Assembly (NCBI GenBank): GCA_031291575.1
Contig: JARLIT010000073.1
Location: 1-64,000 of the forward strand
Reading direction: 5' to 3'
Source of the DNA: Ancalomicrobiaceae bacterium
GTDB lineage: Bacteria > Pseudomonadota > Alphaproteobacteria > Rhizobiales > Ancalomicrobiaceae
Length of the DNA stretch: 64,000 bases
Positions 26,344 to 35,742 of this stretch are shown piece after piece. The translations under genes and the position numbers were made by a program. Position 1 is the first letter of the stretch; each line of letters opens with the position of its first letter. The notes beneath the pieces were generated by a model. That model saw only the letters and a program-made list of their open reading frames with translations, did no database searches and was not told the DNA's origin.

Positions 26344-29300
26344 TCACCCGATGGTCATCAGGCTGGCGTTGCCGCCGGCGGCGGCCGTGTTGATCGACAC
26401 CGAGACCTCTTCCAGCAACCCTTCGAGCCAATAGGCGTCAGCGCCCTTGGCCACATCGCCGGAAGCCGTTTGCGCGCTCACCACCGGGCCCGGCAGGTCG
26501 GCAAGGACGGCCAATTGGGCAAGGATCCGTTCCGAGCCACCTTCGATCAGCGCGGCAGCGAGGCCGGCCTCGGCGAGGTTGCCCTCGGCGAAGGTGATCC
26601 GGGCGGCGACCGGCTCGGGCAGGCCGGCAAGCCGGTGCGCCAGTCCAGGCGATGCGGAAACGAGGGCGCGATTGCCGGTCGCCAACACCGCGCCGATCTG
26701 GGCGAACAGTCCTTCGTCACTGTCCGGCACGAGGAGGACCAGCCCGCGCGGATGCAGCTGATAGGCGTTGCGTTCGCCGACCGGACCGGCAAGGTCCGCC
26801 TCGAACCCCAGGGGAGAGCGGGCAATCTGGGCATGCACGGCGCCAGCCGATGCGGCGTGCCCGGTCACCTCCAGCCAGCCGGCAAAGGCGGTCGCCGCCG
26901 GATCCGGACTTGCGCCGGCGGGAAGGACAGAGGGAGCCGTCTCGACCAGCCGCGACAGGTACAGCGGGCCACCGGCCTTCGGGCCGGTACCGGACAGGCC
27001 GCGACCACCAAAGGGCTGCACGCCGACGACCGCACCGATGATATTGCGGTTGACGTACAGATTGCCGGCGCGGATGCGGGCGGAGACGCGGGCGATGGTG
27101 GCATCGAGCCGTGTGTGCAAGCCGAAGGTCAGGCCGTAGCCGGTGGCATTGATCTGATCGATCAGCACATCCAGTCCCTCGCGGGCGTAGCGGACGATAT
27201 GCAGTACCGGTCCGAACACTTCGCGGCCGAGATCGCCGATCGAGCCGATCTCAATGATGGTCGGGGCGACGAAGGTGCCGGCAGCCGTCTCCGGCGGCAG
27301 CTCGAGCTGATGCACCGTGTGGCCGCGGCCGCGCATGCGCTCGATATACGCGTCGATCCCCGATTTGGCTTCGGCCGTGATCACCGGGCCGACGTCGCTC
27401 GACAGACGGTCCGGGCGGCCGACGACGAGTTCGACCATGGCGCCCTTCAGCATGGCGAGGATACGGTCGGCGGTCTCTTCCTGCAGGCAGAGGACGCGCA
27501 GGGCTGAGCAGCGTTGGCCGGCACTGTCGAAGGCGGAGGCGATCACGTCGCCGACCACCTGCTCCGCCAGAGCCGAGGAATCGACGATCATGGCGTTCTG
27601 GCCGCCAGTCTCAGCGATGAGCGGGATCGGCTTGGCCGACGCCGACAGGCGCGTCGCCAATTGGCGCTGGATCAGCCGGGCAACTTCGGTCGAGCCGGTG
27701 AACATCACCGCCGCCATCTCGGGCGCGCTGACCAGCGTCGCGCCGATATCGCCAGCACCAGGAAGGAGTTGCAGCGCGGCGACAGGCACGCCCGCCTCGT
27801 GCAGCAATTTCACCGCGGCCGCCGCGATCAGCGGCGTCTCTTCCGCCGGCTTGGCGACGACCGGATTGCCGGCAGCCAGCGCCGCGGCGATCTGGCCTGT
27901 GAAGATGGCGAGCGGAAAGTTCCACGGGCTGATGCAGACAGTGGGGCCGAGCGGCATCTGCGCCGGGCCGAAGCTCGAAACCGCCTCTGCCGCGTAGTAG
28001 CGCAGGAAGTCGATCGCCTCGCGCACTTCGGCGATGGCGTTCGACGCGGTTTTGCCGGCCTCGCGCATGGCGAGCGCCATGAATTCGGGCGCGCGCGCTT
28101 CCAACCGATTCGCCGCCTGAGCGAGGATCGCAGCACGCTCGGCGACCGGTCGGGAACCCCACGCCATACCGTCTGCCGCCGCCGTGGCAACGGCCCGGCG
28201 GGCATCGTCCGGGCCGGCAAAGGCGACTGCGCCGACGACGTCGCGATGGTCGGCCGGATTGCGCACGGGCGCGAGGTCGGCCGCCACGTGCGGCGTAGCG
28301 AGGATCGGCTCGGCGCGCCACGTCCGGGCGGCGCTGGTCTCGAACGCTTCGGTCAATTTGGCGAGGTCCGTCTCGTTCGACAGATCGAAGCCGGCGGAGT
28401 TCAGGCGCGCTTCGTCATAGAGGTCGCGCGGCAGCCGGATCGCCTCGTGTGGACTGCCGAGAAGGGGGAAGTTGCGCACGGTGTCGGCGGGATCGGTCGT
28501 CAGTTCCGCGACGGTGACCGTCTTGTCGCCGAGCCGGTTGACGAAGGACGAGTTGGCGCCGTTTTCCAACAGCCGCCTGACCAGATAGGCCAACAGCGTC
28601 TCGTGCGTGCCGACGGGGGCATAGACGCGGCAGGGCCGGTCGAGCTTGTTCTTGCCGACCACTTCCTCGTAGAGCGGTTCGCCCATGCCGTGCAGGCACT
28701 GGAACTCGTAGTCGCCGAGCGAAAATGCCGGGCCGGCCAGGTGGTAGACGGTCGACAGCGTCTGGGCGTTGTGGCTGGCGAACTGCGGAAACACCGCGTC
28801 GCGGGCGGCGAGCAGCTTTTTCGCTGAGGCGATGTACGACACATCGGTATGGGCTTTTCGGGTAAAGACCGGGAAATCCGATTGCCCGTCGATCTGCGCC
28901 CGCTTGATCTCGGCATCCCAATAGGCGCCCTTCACCAAGCGGATCATCAGTCGCCGGCCGGCGCGGCGGGCGAGATCGATGAGAAAATCGATGACGAACG
29001 GGCAACGCTTGCCGTAGGCCTGCACGACGAAACCGAGGCCGTTCCAGCCCGACAGATCCGGATCGGTCGCGAGCGCCTCCAACAGCGACAGCGACAGCTC
29101 CAGCCGGTCGGCCTCCTCGGCGTCGATGTTGAGGCCGATGTCGTGGCGCTTGGCGATCAGCGCCAGATCCTTCACCCGGGAGAGGAGTTCGGTCATGACG
29201 CGCGAACTCTGCGCGCGCGAATAACGCGGGTGCAGCGCCGACAGTTTGATGGAAATGCCGGGACCAGCGTAGATGCCGCGCCCTGCCGCTTCCTTGCCGA

Positions 29301-30075
29301 TGGCGTTGATCGCCCGCTCGTAGTCGCGATAGTAGCGCGCCGCGTCGGCCTCGGTCGTCGCCGCCTCGCCGAGCATGTCGTAGGAGTAGGTGAAGCCCTT
29401 GCCGACCATCGGCCGGGAGCGGCTGAGTGCGTCGTCGATGGTTTCGCCGGTGACGAACTGCTCGCCCATCATGCGCATGGCGAGATCGACGCCGATGCGG
29501 ATCACCGGCTCGCCGCAACGGGCGATGAGGCGGGTCAGGGCCATCGACAGGCGGGAATCGTCGACGGAGGCCGTCAGCTTGCCGGTGACGACCAATCCCC
29601 AGGTGGCGGCATTGACGAACAACGAGCGGTCGCGCCCCACGTGCGACAGCCAGTCGCCATTGGAGATCTTGTCGCGAATCAGCGCATCGCGGGTGCCTGC
29701 ATCGGGAATGCGCAACAGTGCCTCGGCAAGGCACATCAGCGCCACTCCCTCCTGGCTGGAGAGGGCGTATTCCTGCACCAGACCCTCGACGCCCCAGCCG
29801 CGCGGCTTCTCTCGCAAGGCCTCGATCAGCTTGGCTGCGGTCGCCCTGATGTCGGCGCGCATCGCTTCGGGGAACGTTGCCGCATCAACGAGCGGTCGCA
29901 CGCAATCGGGCTCTGTCCGGCGATAGGCTGCAGTGATCGCATCGCGCAAGGCCGACGGCCGATGCACCGGCGGGGCAAAGGCGGCAAACGGCGGGGGTAG
30001 GTCGGCTGCGGAGGCAGCACCAGCCGGCGCGGCAGCGGACGTGACGTCGGACAACGGAGCAGTCAGGGAGGACAT
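26344..30075 (-). CDS. putA: bifunctional proline dehydrogenase / L-glutamate gamma-semialdehyde dehydrogenase
   Basis: 1243-residue PutA that oxidises proline to glutamate in two steps. The N-terminal half is the FAD-dependent proline dehydrogenase barrel (GPGISIKLSALHPRYSRAQ, RLVKGAYWDAEIKRAQ). The C-terminal half is the NAD-dependent aldehyde dehydrogenase with catalytic Glu in LIAETGGQNAMIVD and Cys in DSAGQRCSALRV. No ribbon-helix-helix DNA-binding domain is seen at the N-terminus, so this PutA should not repress itself. Control is left to the divergent Lrp-type gene. The extra C-terminal segment after about residue 1040 resembles the long form of PutA. Confidence 0.96.
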   Translation of the reverse strand: MSSLTAPLSDVTSAAAPAGAASAADLPPPFAAFAPPVHRPSALRDAITAAYRRTEPDCVRPLVDAATFPEAMRADIRATAAKLIEALREKPRGWGVEGLVQEYALSSQEGVALMCLAEALLRIPDAGTRDALIRDKISNGDWLSHVGRDRSLFVNAATWGLVVTGKLTASVDDSRLSMALTRLIARCGEPVIRIGVDLAMRMMGEQFVTGETIDDALSRSRPMVGKGFTYSYDMLGEAATTEADAARYYRDYERAINAIGKEAAGRGIYAGPGISIKLSALHPRYSRAQSSRVMTELLSRVKDLALIAKRHDIGLNIDAEEADRLELSLSLLEALATDPDLSGWNGLGFVVQAYGKRCPFVIDFLIDLARRAGRRLMIRLVKGAYWDAEIKRAQIDGQSDFPVFTRKAHTDVSYIASAKKLLAARDAVFPQFASHNAQTLSTVYHLAGPAFSLGDYEFQCLHGMGEPLYEEVVGKNKLDRPCRVYAPVGTHETLLAYLVRRLLENGANSSFVNRLGDKTVTVAELTTDPADTVRNFPLLGSPHEAIRLPRDLYDEARLNSAGFDLSNETDLAKLTEAFETSAARTWRAEPILATPHVAADLAPVRNPADHRDVVGAVAFAGPDDARRAVATAAADGMAWGSRPVAERAAILAQAANRLEARAPEFMALAMREAGKTASNAIAEVREAIDFLRYYAAEAVSSFGPAQMPLGPTVCISPWNFPLAIFTGQIAAALAAGNPVVAKPAEETPLIAAAAVKLLHEAGVPVAALQLLPGAGDIGATLVSAPEMAAVMFTGSTEVARLIQRQLATRLSASAKPIPLIAETGGQNAMIVDSSALAEQVVGDVIASAFDSAGQRCSALRVLCLQEETADRILAMLKGAMVELVVGRPDRLSSDVGPVITAEAKSGIDAYIERMRGRGHTVHQLELPPETAAGTFVAPTIIEIGSIGDLGREVFGPVLHIVRYAREGLDVLIDQINATGYGLTFGLHTRLDATIARVSARIRAGNLYVNRNIIGAVVGVQPFGGRGLSGTGPKAGGPLYLSRLVETAPSVLPAGASPDPAATAFAGWLEVTGHAASAGAVHAQIARSPLGFEADLAGPVGERNAYQLHPRGLVLLVPDSDEGLFAQIGAVLATGNRALVSASPGLAHRLAGLPEPVAARITFAEGNLAEAGLAAALIEGGSERILAQLAVLADLPGPVVSAQTASGDVAKGADAYWLEGLLEEVSVSINTAAAGGNASLMTIG

Positions 30076-30128
30076 GCCGGCACCTCTCGGAGCGGAACAC
30101 AGGGAGCTGACGCATGCTACTCCAAACA

Positions 30129-30164
30129 GAAAAGTCGATTTTCCTTCAGATCTCTGATCATCAG
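30129..30164. promoter_or_regulatory. candidate PutR (Lrp-type) binding region
   Basis: The 125-bp gap between putA and the regulator holds two small palindromes: GAAAA-GTCGA-TTTTC (30129-30143) and CTGAT-C-ATCAG (30154-30164). Lrp/AsnC proteins bind AT-rich, loosely palindromic sites in arrays, so this is a reasonable binding region for the divergent regulator. It is not proven. Confidence 0.45.
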
Positions 30165-30200
30165 TGATATTCCCTTCTTTGGAACCGGCTGGAGGTCGTT

Positions 30201-30674
30201 TTGCAGAATATTGCCCAGACTGATAGTGAAATCGACCTGTTCGATCGGAGGATTCTCGAGGAACTGCGCGATGATGGGCGGCTTTCGGTCACGGATTTGT
30301 CGGCCCGTATCGGGCTGTCGAAGACGCCGTGCCAGATGCGGCTGAAGCGGCTGATCGAGCGCGGCTACATCGAAGGATTTAGAGCGGTGCTGAATCCGGA
30401 AAAGCTCGGCTTCGATCATGTCGCCTTCACCGAGGTGACGCTGTCGGATACGCGCGAGGAGGCGCTCGAAGCCTTCAACGCGGCGGTGAAGAAGATCCCG
30501 GAGGTGGAGGAATGCCACATGATCGCCGGGCGCTTCGACTATCTCCTGAAAGTCCGCACCTCCAACATCCGCAGATATCGCGAGGTGTTGGGCGAAAAGA
30601 TCTCCAGCCTGCCGCACGTCGCCTCAACCTCGACCAGCGTTGCCATGCAGGCGGTGAAGGAGACCTGGGTGTAA
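30201..30674 (+). CDS. putR: Lrp/AsnC-family regulator of proline use
   Basis: 157-residue Lrp-type regulator with an N-terminal HTH (FDRRILEELRDDGRLSVTDL, then GLSKTPCQMRLKRLIERGYI) and a C-terminal RAM ligand-binding domain (EVEECHMIAGRFDYLLKVRT). Divergent from putA, as for PutR of Agrobacterium and related bacteria, where it activates putA with proline. The start is TTG at 30201: GGAGG lies five bases upstream and no suitable ATG exists within the HTH-coding part. Confidence 0.92.
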   Translation: MQNIAQTDSEIDLFDRRILEELRDDGRLSVTDLSARIGLSKTPCQMRLKRLIERGYIEGFRAVLNPEKLGFDHVAFTEVTLSDTREEALEAFNAAVKKIPEVEECHMIAGRFDYLLKVRTSNIRRYREVLGEKISSLPHVASTSTSVAMQAVKETWV

Positions 30675-30732
30675 CGCCATCTACCGAGACGGGGAGGTAG
30701 CGGGTCGTGCTGCGCGCGCCCGCCACCGAACC

Positions 30733-31218
30733 TCATGCCGCAGGCCGCGCTTCCTCGATCGCCGGCGGAAAACCGAGGCCGACGACAATGCGGTTCCAGG
30801 CGCTGATATTGGCGATGGCCGACGTCACATGGGTCGCCTCATGGGCGGAAAACTCGGCAAAGAGTGCGGCTCTGGCCGCGGCGACATCGCGATGGCTGGT
30901 CAGGTCGGTCAGCGCCTCGGCCCAGCCGAGGGCGGCGCGTTCCCGCGATGAATAGAGGGCGGTCTCGCGCCAAGCTGGCAGCAGATCCAGCTTCAGCTGC
31001 GACACCCCGTGCTTTCGCGCCAGGCCGAGGTGCATGTTGATGCAGAAAGCGCAGCCGTTCAACTGCGACACCCGCACCTTCATGAGTTCGACCAACGCCT
31101 TGTCGATCCCGGCGGCGTCGACCGCCTTGCCCAGCGCCAATAGCGCGTCGCGGACCGGCGCGGCCAACTCGCAGAAGCTGTCGTAGGTCATTCCGGCATG
31201 TTCGCTCATGGCTGACAC
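30733..31218 (-). CDS. AhpD-like carboxymuconolactone decarboxylase family protein
   Basis: About 160-residue alkylhydroperoxidase (AhpD-like) family protein. The redox motif is NGCAFCINMHLGLARKHG, a CxxC with the downstream His typical of the peroxidase members. It probably reduces peroxides with thiol partners. The start is ambiguous: GTG at 31218 or ATG at 31209, since AAGGA lies too close to one and rather far from the other. A MarR regulator is encoded divergently 78 bp away and probably controls it. Confidence 0.85.
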   Translation of the reverse strand: MSAMSEHAGMTYDSFCELAAPVRDALLALGKAVDAAGIDKALVELMKVRVSQLNGCAFCINMHLGLARKHGVSQLKLDLLPAWRETALYSSRERAALGWAEALTDLTSHRDVAAARAALFAEFSAHEATHVTSAIANISAWNRIVVGLGFPPAIEEARPAA

Positions 31219-31242
31219 AGGTCCTTTCCGATGATAATGTCA

Positions 31243-31274
31243 GAGCACGAACATGATATTCGAGCACTGATATT
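31243..31274. promoter_or_regulatory. direct repeat in MarR/AhpD divergent promoter
   Basis: GAGCAC occurs at 31243 and 31262 and TGATATT at 31254 and 31268, giving a two-copy direct repeat in the short divergent gap. It is a candidate binding site for the MarR protein, although MarR sites are usually palindromic. Confidence 0.35.
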
Positions 31275-31295
31275 ATTTTCAAGAGGGCTGCGTCG

Positions 31296-31745
31296 ATGAT
31301 TCCAGCACCGGGCGAGGGAAAGCGCGGCGAGGCCGGCTATCTCGGCTATCTGCTGCGCCAGGCCGCGCATGCCAATCGCCTGAAAATGGAAGCGATTCTC
31401 GCCGATCTCGCGGTTACGTCGCCGCAGTTCGCCGTCCTCACCATGATCGCCGCCTATCCCGGCTGCTCGAACGCAGACATCGCGCGGCTGAGCCTGATGA
31501 CGCCGCAGACGGCGAGCTTCATCGTCGCCAACCTGTTGAAAGCCGGACACCTCGCCCGCAAACCGCATGCGACGCACGGCCGCATCCATATGCTGTCGCT
31601 CACCGATAAGGGCGCAGCGCTGCTCGAGGCGGCGCGCGAGCGGGTGCGGGCCCATGAAGCCGCGCTCTCCGCCGGGCTCGATAGCGCGGAGGAGGCTATC
31701 GTCCGCCGCTGGTTGGTGCGTCAGGCCGAGGGCATCGAGGACTGA
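31296..31745 (+). CDS. MarR-family transcriptional regulator
   Basis: 149-residue MarR-type winged-helix regulator (TSPQFAVLTMIAAYPGCSNA, LSLMTPQTASFIVANLLKAG, RIHMLSLTDKGAAL for the wing). Divergent from the AhpD-like gene and probably its repressor, responding to oxidants or phenolic compounds. No cysteine sits in the typical OhrR position near the N-terminus, so a classical OhrR peroxide switch is not indicated. Confidence 0.88.
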   Translation: MIPAPGEGKRGEAGYLGYLLRQAAHANRLKMEAILADLAVTSPQFAVLTMIAAYPGCSNADIARLSLMTPQTASFIVANLLKAGHLARKPHATHGRIHMLSLTDKGAALLEAARERVRAHEAALSAGLDSAEEAIVRRWLVRQAEGIED

Positions 31746-31764
31746 GCGGGACCAGGAGGTGACG

Positions 31765-32799
31765 TCACGCCGCGCGGCTCAGTTCCGCCATGCCTTCCTC
31801 GAAACCCACGGCCGGATTCCAGCCCAACTCTCGCCTTAGCCGCGATGAGTCCGCCGTAATATGGCGGACATCGCCGAGCCGGTAGCGGCCGGTGACGACC
31901 GGCACCGGGCCGCCGAGCGCGTGGGAGAGCGCCGCCGCCATGTCGCCGACGGTCCGTGGCGTGCCCGAGCCGACATTGAAGGCGGCCAGCCCCGTGGCGT
32001 GCGCTTCGGCGGCCAGGATCGTCGCGGCGGCGATGTCACGCACATGCACGAAATCGCGGCGCTGGCCGCCGTCCTCGAACACTGTCGGAGCCTCGCCGCG
32101 CCGAAGCGCCGACAGGAAGATCGCAGCGACTCCGGCATAGGGCGTGTCCTTCGGCATGCCCGGTCCGTAGACGTTGTGATAGCGCATGGCGGCAACGGAT
32201 CCGCCGACGGCACGGGCCCAGTTGCGGGCATAGAACTCCTGCGCCACCTTCGAGGTGGCATAGGCGTTGCGCGGATCGAACGGCGTATCCTCGCCCACGA
32301 GCTTCGTCTGCAGCGGGCGGCCGCAATGCGGACAGGGTGGCTCGTAGTCGCCGCGAGCCAGCGACGCCTCCAGCCGCGGCGCCGGGGCGACGGCTCCGTG
32401 CTCCGGGCACAGCGCCTCGCCCTCGCCGTAGACGACCATGGAGCTGGCGAGCGTCAGCCGCTTCACCCCGGCTCGTGCCATGCCGGCCAGGAGTTCCGCC
32501 GTGCCGACGTCGTTGGAGGAGGCGTAATCAGGCAGGTCCGAGACATCGACCCCGAGGCCGACCTTGGCGGCCAGATGAATGACGGCATCGATGCGCTTCA
32601 GCGCCCGGTCGAGGCCCTCGCCGTCGCGCACGTCGGCACGCCAAAACTCGCTGCCCGAAGGAGCCTGCCATTGCGGGCCCAATCCGTGCACATCGGGTCT
32701 GAGCGAATCGAGGATTCGGACCTCGTGGCCGCGCGCGATAAGCCCGCGCACCACGTGCTGGCCGATGAAGCCGGCGCCGCCGGTTACCAGAATGTGCAT
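31765..32799 (-). CDS. NAD-dependent epimerase/dehydratase with inserted Cys cluster
   Basis: 344-residue extended SDR of the nucleotide-sugar epimerase type: NAD loop GGAGFIG (residues 7-13), active-site YATSK (Tyr180, Lys184). Between the beta-strand holding LASSMVVYG and the active-site Tyr is an insertion with Cys131-x2-His134 and Cys156-x2-Cys159, looking like a small zinc site. A similar insertion is known in dTDP-L-rhamnose 4-epimerase-like proteins. ATG at 32799 begins the Rossmann fold. It is the last gene of the glycosyltransferase operon and probably makes or modifies a nucleotide sugar for it. Confidence 0.87.
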   Translation of the reverse strand: MHILVTGGAGFIGQHVVRGLIARGHEVRILDSLRPDVHGLGPQWQAPSGSEFWRADVRDGEGLDRALKRIDAVIHLAAKVGLGVDVSDLPDYASSNDVGTAELLAGMARAGVKRLTLASSMVVYGEGEALCPEHGAVAPAPRLEASLARGDYEPPCPHCGRPLQTKLVGEDTPFDPRNAYATSKVAQEFYARNWARAVGGSVAAMRYHNVYGPGMPKDTPYAGVAAIFLSALRRGEAPTVFEDGGQRRDFVHVRDIAAATILAAEAHATGLAAFNVGSGTPRTVGDMAAALSHALGGPVPVVTGRYRLGDVRHITADSSRLRRELGWNPAVGFEEGMAELSRAA

Positions 32800-32819
32800 G
32801 GATTGCCCTCCCCTCATCC

Positions 32820-33575
32820 TCAGCCCAACGCCTGCCGGGCGTGTGTACTGGACGCCACGGATCGCGATCGCAATTGCCACCACAGACGCAGGAAGGTCGT
32901 CGTGATCTTGCCGGCGGCGGCGAGACCGGCGCGCAGATTGCCGGAGACCTTCGAGACGCCGCCGCGGCGGCAGCGATGGTCGACCGGCCGTTCGACGCAG
33001 CTGAACCCGGCGGCGGCAACGCGCATCTGCATCTCGAGGTTCCAGCCGTAGGTCGTCTCGGCCATGCCGAGGTCGCGCAGGCTTGCCAGCCGCATGGCGC
33101 GGAACGGCGACATGTCGGAGAAGGTGACGCCATAGGCCGCCTGCATCAGCAGGCCGGCGATGCGGCCGGCAACGAGTTGCTGCGGCGTCATGCTGCCGGG
33201 CTCGCGCCGACCTTTCAGCCGCGAGCCCATGGCGAAATCGGCGCGACTGCTGGCGACTTCATCGGCGACCTGCGGCAAGAAAGCCGGCACGTCGCTGCCG
33301 TCACCGTCGAGAAACGCAACGATGTCGCAGTCCGACCGGACAGATGCCACGCCGGCAGCGCAGGCCCGGCCATAGCCGCGGACGGGCTCGAAGACGACAC
33401 GGGCCCCGGCGGCCGCCGCGGCTTTGGCAGTTGCGTCGGTCGAGCCGTTGTCGACGACGACGACCTCGTCGACGCCTTCAGCCAGGATTTCCAGGACCAG
33501 CGGTCCGATGGCCTCGGCCTCATTGAGGCAGGGCACGACGACCGAGACGATGGCGTGGCCGGATGGGAGCTGCAT
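32820..33575 (-). CDS. family 2 glycosyltransferase
   Basis: 251-residue GT-A fold glycosyltransferase of family 2: IVSVVVPCLNEAEAIGPLV at the N-terminus, the nucleotide-binding VVVDNGSTD, and the metal-binding DGDGSD. It resembles polyprenyl-phosphate-type sugar transferases without C-terminal membrane segments. ATG at 33575 follows GGAGGAT. It lies in the operon between the membrane glycosyltransferase and the epimerase genes, so it probably loads a sugar on a lipid carrier used by the membrane enzyme. Confidence 0.88.
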   Translation of the reverse strand: MQLPSGHAIVSVVVPCLNEAEAIGPLVLEILAEGVDEVVVVDNGSTDATAKAAAAAGARVVFEPVRGYGRACAAGVASVRSDCDIVAFLDGDGSDVPAFLPQVADEVASSRADFAMGSRLKGRREPGSMTPQQLVAGRIAGLLMQAAYGVTFSDMSPFRAMRLASLRDLGMAETTYGWNLEMQMRVAAAGFSCVERPVDHRCRRGGVSKVSGNLRAGLAAAGKITTTFLRLWWQLRSRSVASSTHARQALG

Positions 33576-33597
33576 GGATCGATCCTCCGGGAAAGGG

Positions 33598-34971
33598 TCA
33601 GGCGCCGGTTTCGGCGGCGAGTGCGGTCGGTTCGGCCGGAGCCAGCGATGATGGACGGGTCTCGCCCCGGGCGGGTCTTTCCGCCCGGCGACGGGCCAGG
33701 AACCAGCCCGCCAGCAGCGCCGCGAAGGTGCCGAGGTTCAGCACCGTTTTCCAGATCAGGAAGCGGGTGCCCTGGTCATCGGGTGTCGGCCACCAGACGT
33801 GCAGGGTCGAGGCCAGCAGCGTCGTCGCCCACAGGAGGCTGCTGTCGAACACTGCGAGGAAGGGAACGAGCGGCAGATAATACCAGGGATAGTTCGGCGA
33901 CAGGATGAAGAGGCCGATGAACATCAGCGCTACAGTGTCGCGGATCTGCTCGGCCTGACGGTACTGCGCCGGCTTGAACAGGATCCTGAGTGTCGCCAGG
34001 CCCAGCACCATCGCGCCAACCGAGAGATAGAACGGCAACAGGCCGGGAGCGTCGCCGGCGAAGCGCCTGACCAGCGACACCAGCCAGAACCCGCCGCCAG
34101 CGACGAACCCCTCCTCGTTCAGATACGCCGGCAAGAAGCCGAGAACTCCGGAGCCGACGCTCGCATAGAGCGAATAGAGGAAGGCGACGAGACCGACGAC
34201 GAAGAGGGGCGCGCGCCAGTCCCATGGCCGCCAGAACGCCGGAAGAGCCACGATGACGTAGGGTTTCACCAGGACGCCGCAGGCGATGGCGAGGGCGCCG
34301 AGGATGCGCCGGTTCGAGGTGAGGAGCACCAGCGCGCCGAGAAGGAGCGGCATGACGAGGGCATCGACATGGCCGGCGTTGGCGATCTCCCAGACGCTCA
34401 GGGGATGCCAGAGATAGGCGACCAGCAGCGTGCGCGGCCGGCCGAGGCGGGTGAGGATGACGGCCAGAAGCCCGACGGTCGCCGCCTCGCAGGCAAGCAT
34501 GGCGATGCGCATCGCATCGAGCGTGGCGCTGAGGCGGGTGACGAGGAAGAAGAAGACTTCCGCGAACGGCGGATAGGCGGTGACGGCGTAGTTGGCGCGG
34601 TTGATGTTGGGAAAGATGTCGGCATCCTGCAGGAACGCCAACGCCGGATCGGCCGGAATATAGCGGTAGGGGTTGATGCCGGCGCCGGCTACCCGCCCGT
34701 CCCAGACGTAGCGATAGACATCGGTGGACAGGAGCGGATCGTTCGAGAGGGCGATCAACCGGATGGCGACGGCGACCGCGACGATGACGATCAGGGCCGA
34801 ACGCTCCGGCGCATCGCCGGCGATCCGCGCCGCGGCGAAGGCAAGCAGACCGGTCGCCAGTCCGACGACGACGAAGCCGCCCTCGTCGTATTGCTCGAAG
34901 GCCGGCCCGCCGGCAAACGTCAGCGCCACAACCGCCAGGCCGATCAGGCCGAGGAGCGCGATCCGCCTCAT
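33598..34971 (-). CDS. GT87-like polyprenol-sugar-dependent membrane glycosyltransferase
   Basis: 457-residue polytopic membrane protein with about ten hydrophobic segments. The periplasmic-loop signature LLSTDVYRYVWDGRVAGAGI followed by NPYRYIP is that of GT87/DUF2029 and related mannosyltransferases, with the Asp probably catalytic. It likely transfers a sugar from a polyprenyl phosphate donor on the outer face of the membrane. ATG at 34971 overlaps the stop of the DUF2064 gene as ATGA. The acceptor glycan or lipid is unknown. Confidence 0.82.
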   Translation of the reverse strand: MRRIALLGLIGLAVVALTFAGGPAFEQYDEGGFVVVGLATGLLAFAAARIAGDAPERSALIVIVAVAVAIRLIALSNDPLLSTDVYRYVWDGRVAGAGINPYRYIPADPALAFLQDADIFPNINRANYAVTAYPPFAEVFFFLVTRLSATLDAMRIAMLACEAATVGLLAVILTRLGRPRTLLVAYLWHPLSVWEIANAGHVDALVMPLLLGALVLLTSNRRILGALAIACGVLVKPYVIVALPAFWRPWDWRAPLFVVGLVAFLYSLYASVGSGVLGFLPAYLNEEGFVAGGGFWLVSLVRRFAGDAPGLLPFYLSVGAMVLGLATLRILFKPAQYRQAEQIRDTVALMFIGLFILSPNYPWYYLPLVPFLAVFDSSLLWATTLLASTLHVWWPTPDDQGTRFLIWKTVLNLGTFAALLAGWFLARRRAERPARGETRPSSLAPAEPTALAAETGA

Positions 34972-35729
34972 GGCGCGGCGGTTCCGGAGGCTGCGCGACC
35001 TTGATGGCTGACTGCGTCGTGCCCGGCGCGTTCGAGCGCCTCGAGGAAAGCGCGCGTCGCAGGCGCCGGGTTGCGACGGACGTCGTCGGGCGCAAAGGTG
35101 AGCGGGTCGCCGGCGAGATCGGCTCTCAGGATGTCGAGCGTGGCAGCGTCGTCGACGTCGTACCACATGGGCAGGCTGTGGACCCGAAGCCCTAGCGCGG
35201 CGGCTTTCAGCACCGTCAGGCGATAGACGTCCTCGGTCGACCAGGGCATGTCGGCGAAAAGTTCGGGATGCGGACGATTGAGGCCGATGAACGTATAGCC
35301 GCCGTCGATGGCCGGGCAGAGCACGACACAGTCCTGCTCGTTCAGGAAACGAGCTGCTTCGGCGAAATAGCTCGCCGGCAGCGTCGGGCTGTCGGAGGAA
35401 ACGATGATCGCACCGCTGTGCCCCTTGGCGAGCAGCGCCTCGATGCCGGCGGACAGACGCACGCCGAGGTCGCCCTCGACCTGGGGCACGAGGCCGAACC
35501 TGTCGGGGAGAAGGCGTGCAAGCCGCTCCTCGCTGCCGACCGGCGTGTAAAGCGCATGGCCGGAAACCGCTGCCGACCGCTCAAGGGCGCGTAGGTTCGC
35601 CGTCAGATCGCGGATGAAGCAGGCGGAAATGGCGGCGCACTGGTCCGGTGACAAGGGCGGCGACAACCGCGTCTTCGATCTGCCGGGCTCCGGGGTCTTC
35701 AAAATGACGGCAATGGCGACCGTGGGCAT
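34968..35729 (-). CDS. DUF2064 / TIGR04282-type glycosyltransferase-fold protein
   Basis: 253-residue GT-A-like protein of the DUF2064 family (VAIAVILKTPEPGRSKTRLS, then IIVSSDSPTLP, CPAIDGGYTFIGL). Members are often labelled arsenosugar glycosyltransferases, but no arsenic gene is nearby, so that label should not be used for function here. The fold suggests nucleotidyl or sugar transfer. ATG at 35729 follows GGGAG. It is translationally coupled to the GT87-like gene and lies 13 bp after the PLP-enzyme gene. Confidence 0.8.
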   Translation of the reverse strand: MPTVAIAVILKTPEPGRSKTRLSPPLSPDQCAAISACFIRDLTANLRALERSAAVSGHALYTPVGSEERLARLLPDRFGLVPQVEGDLGVRLSAGIEALLAKGHSGAIIVSSDSPTLPASYFAEAARFLNEQDCVVLCPAIDGGYTFIGLNRPHPELFADMPWSTEDVYRLTVLKAAALGLRVHSLPMWYDVDDAATLDILRADLAGDPLTFAPDDVRRNPAPATRAFLEALERAGHDAVSHQGRAASGTAAP

Positions 35730-35742
35730 GACAGGACTCCCT

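Noticed and set aside
34968-35729. Arsenosugar biosynthesis glycosyltransferase
   Set aside because: No arsenic methyltransferase or radical SAM arsenosugar gene is nearby; only the broad DUF2064 fold is supported.
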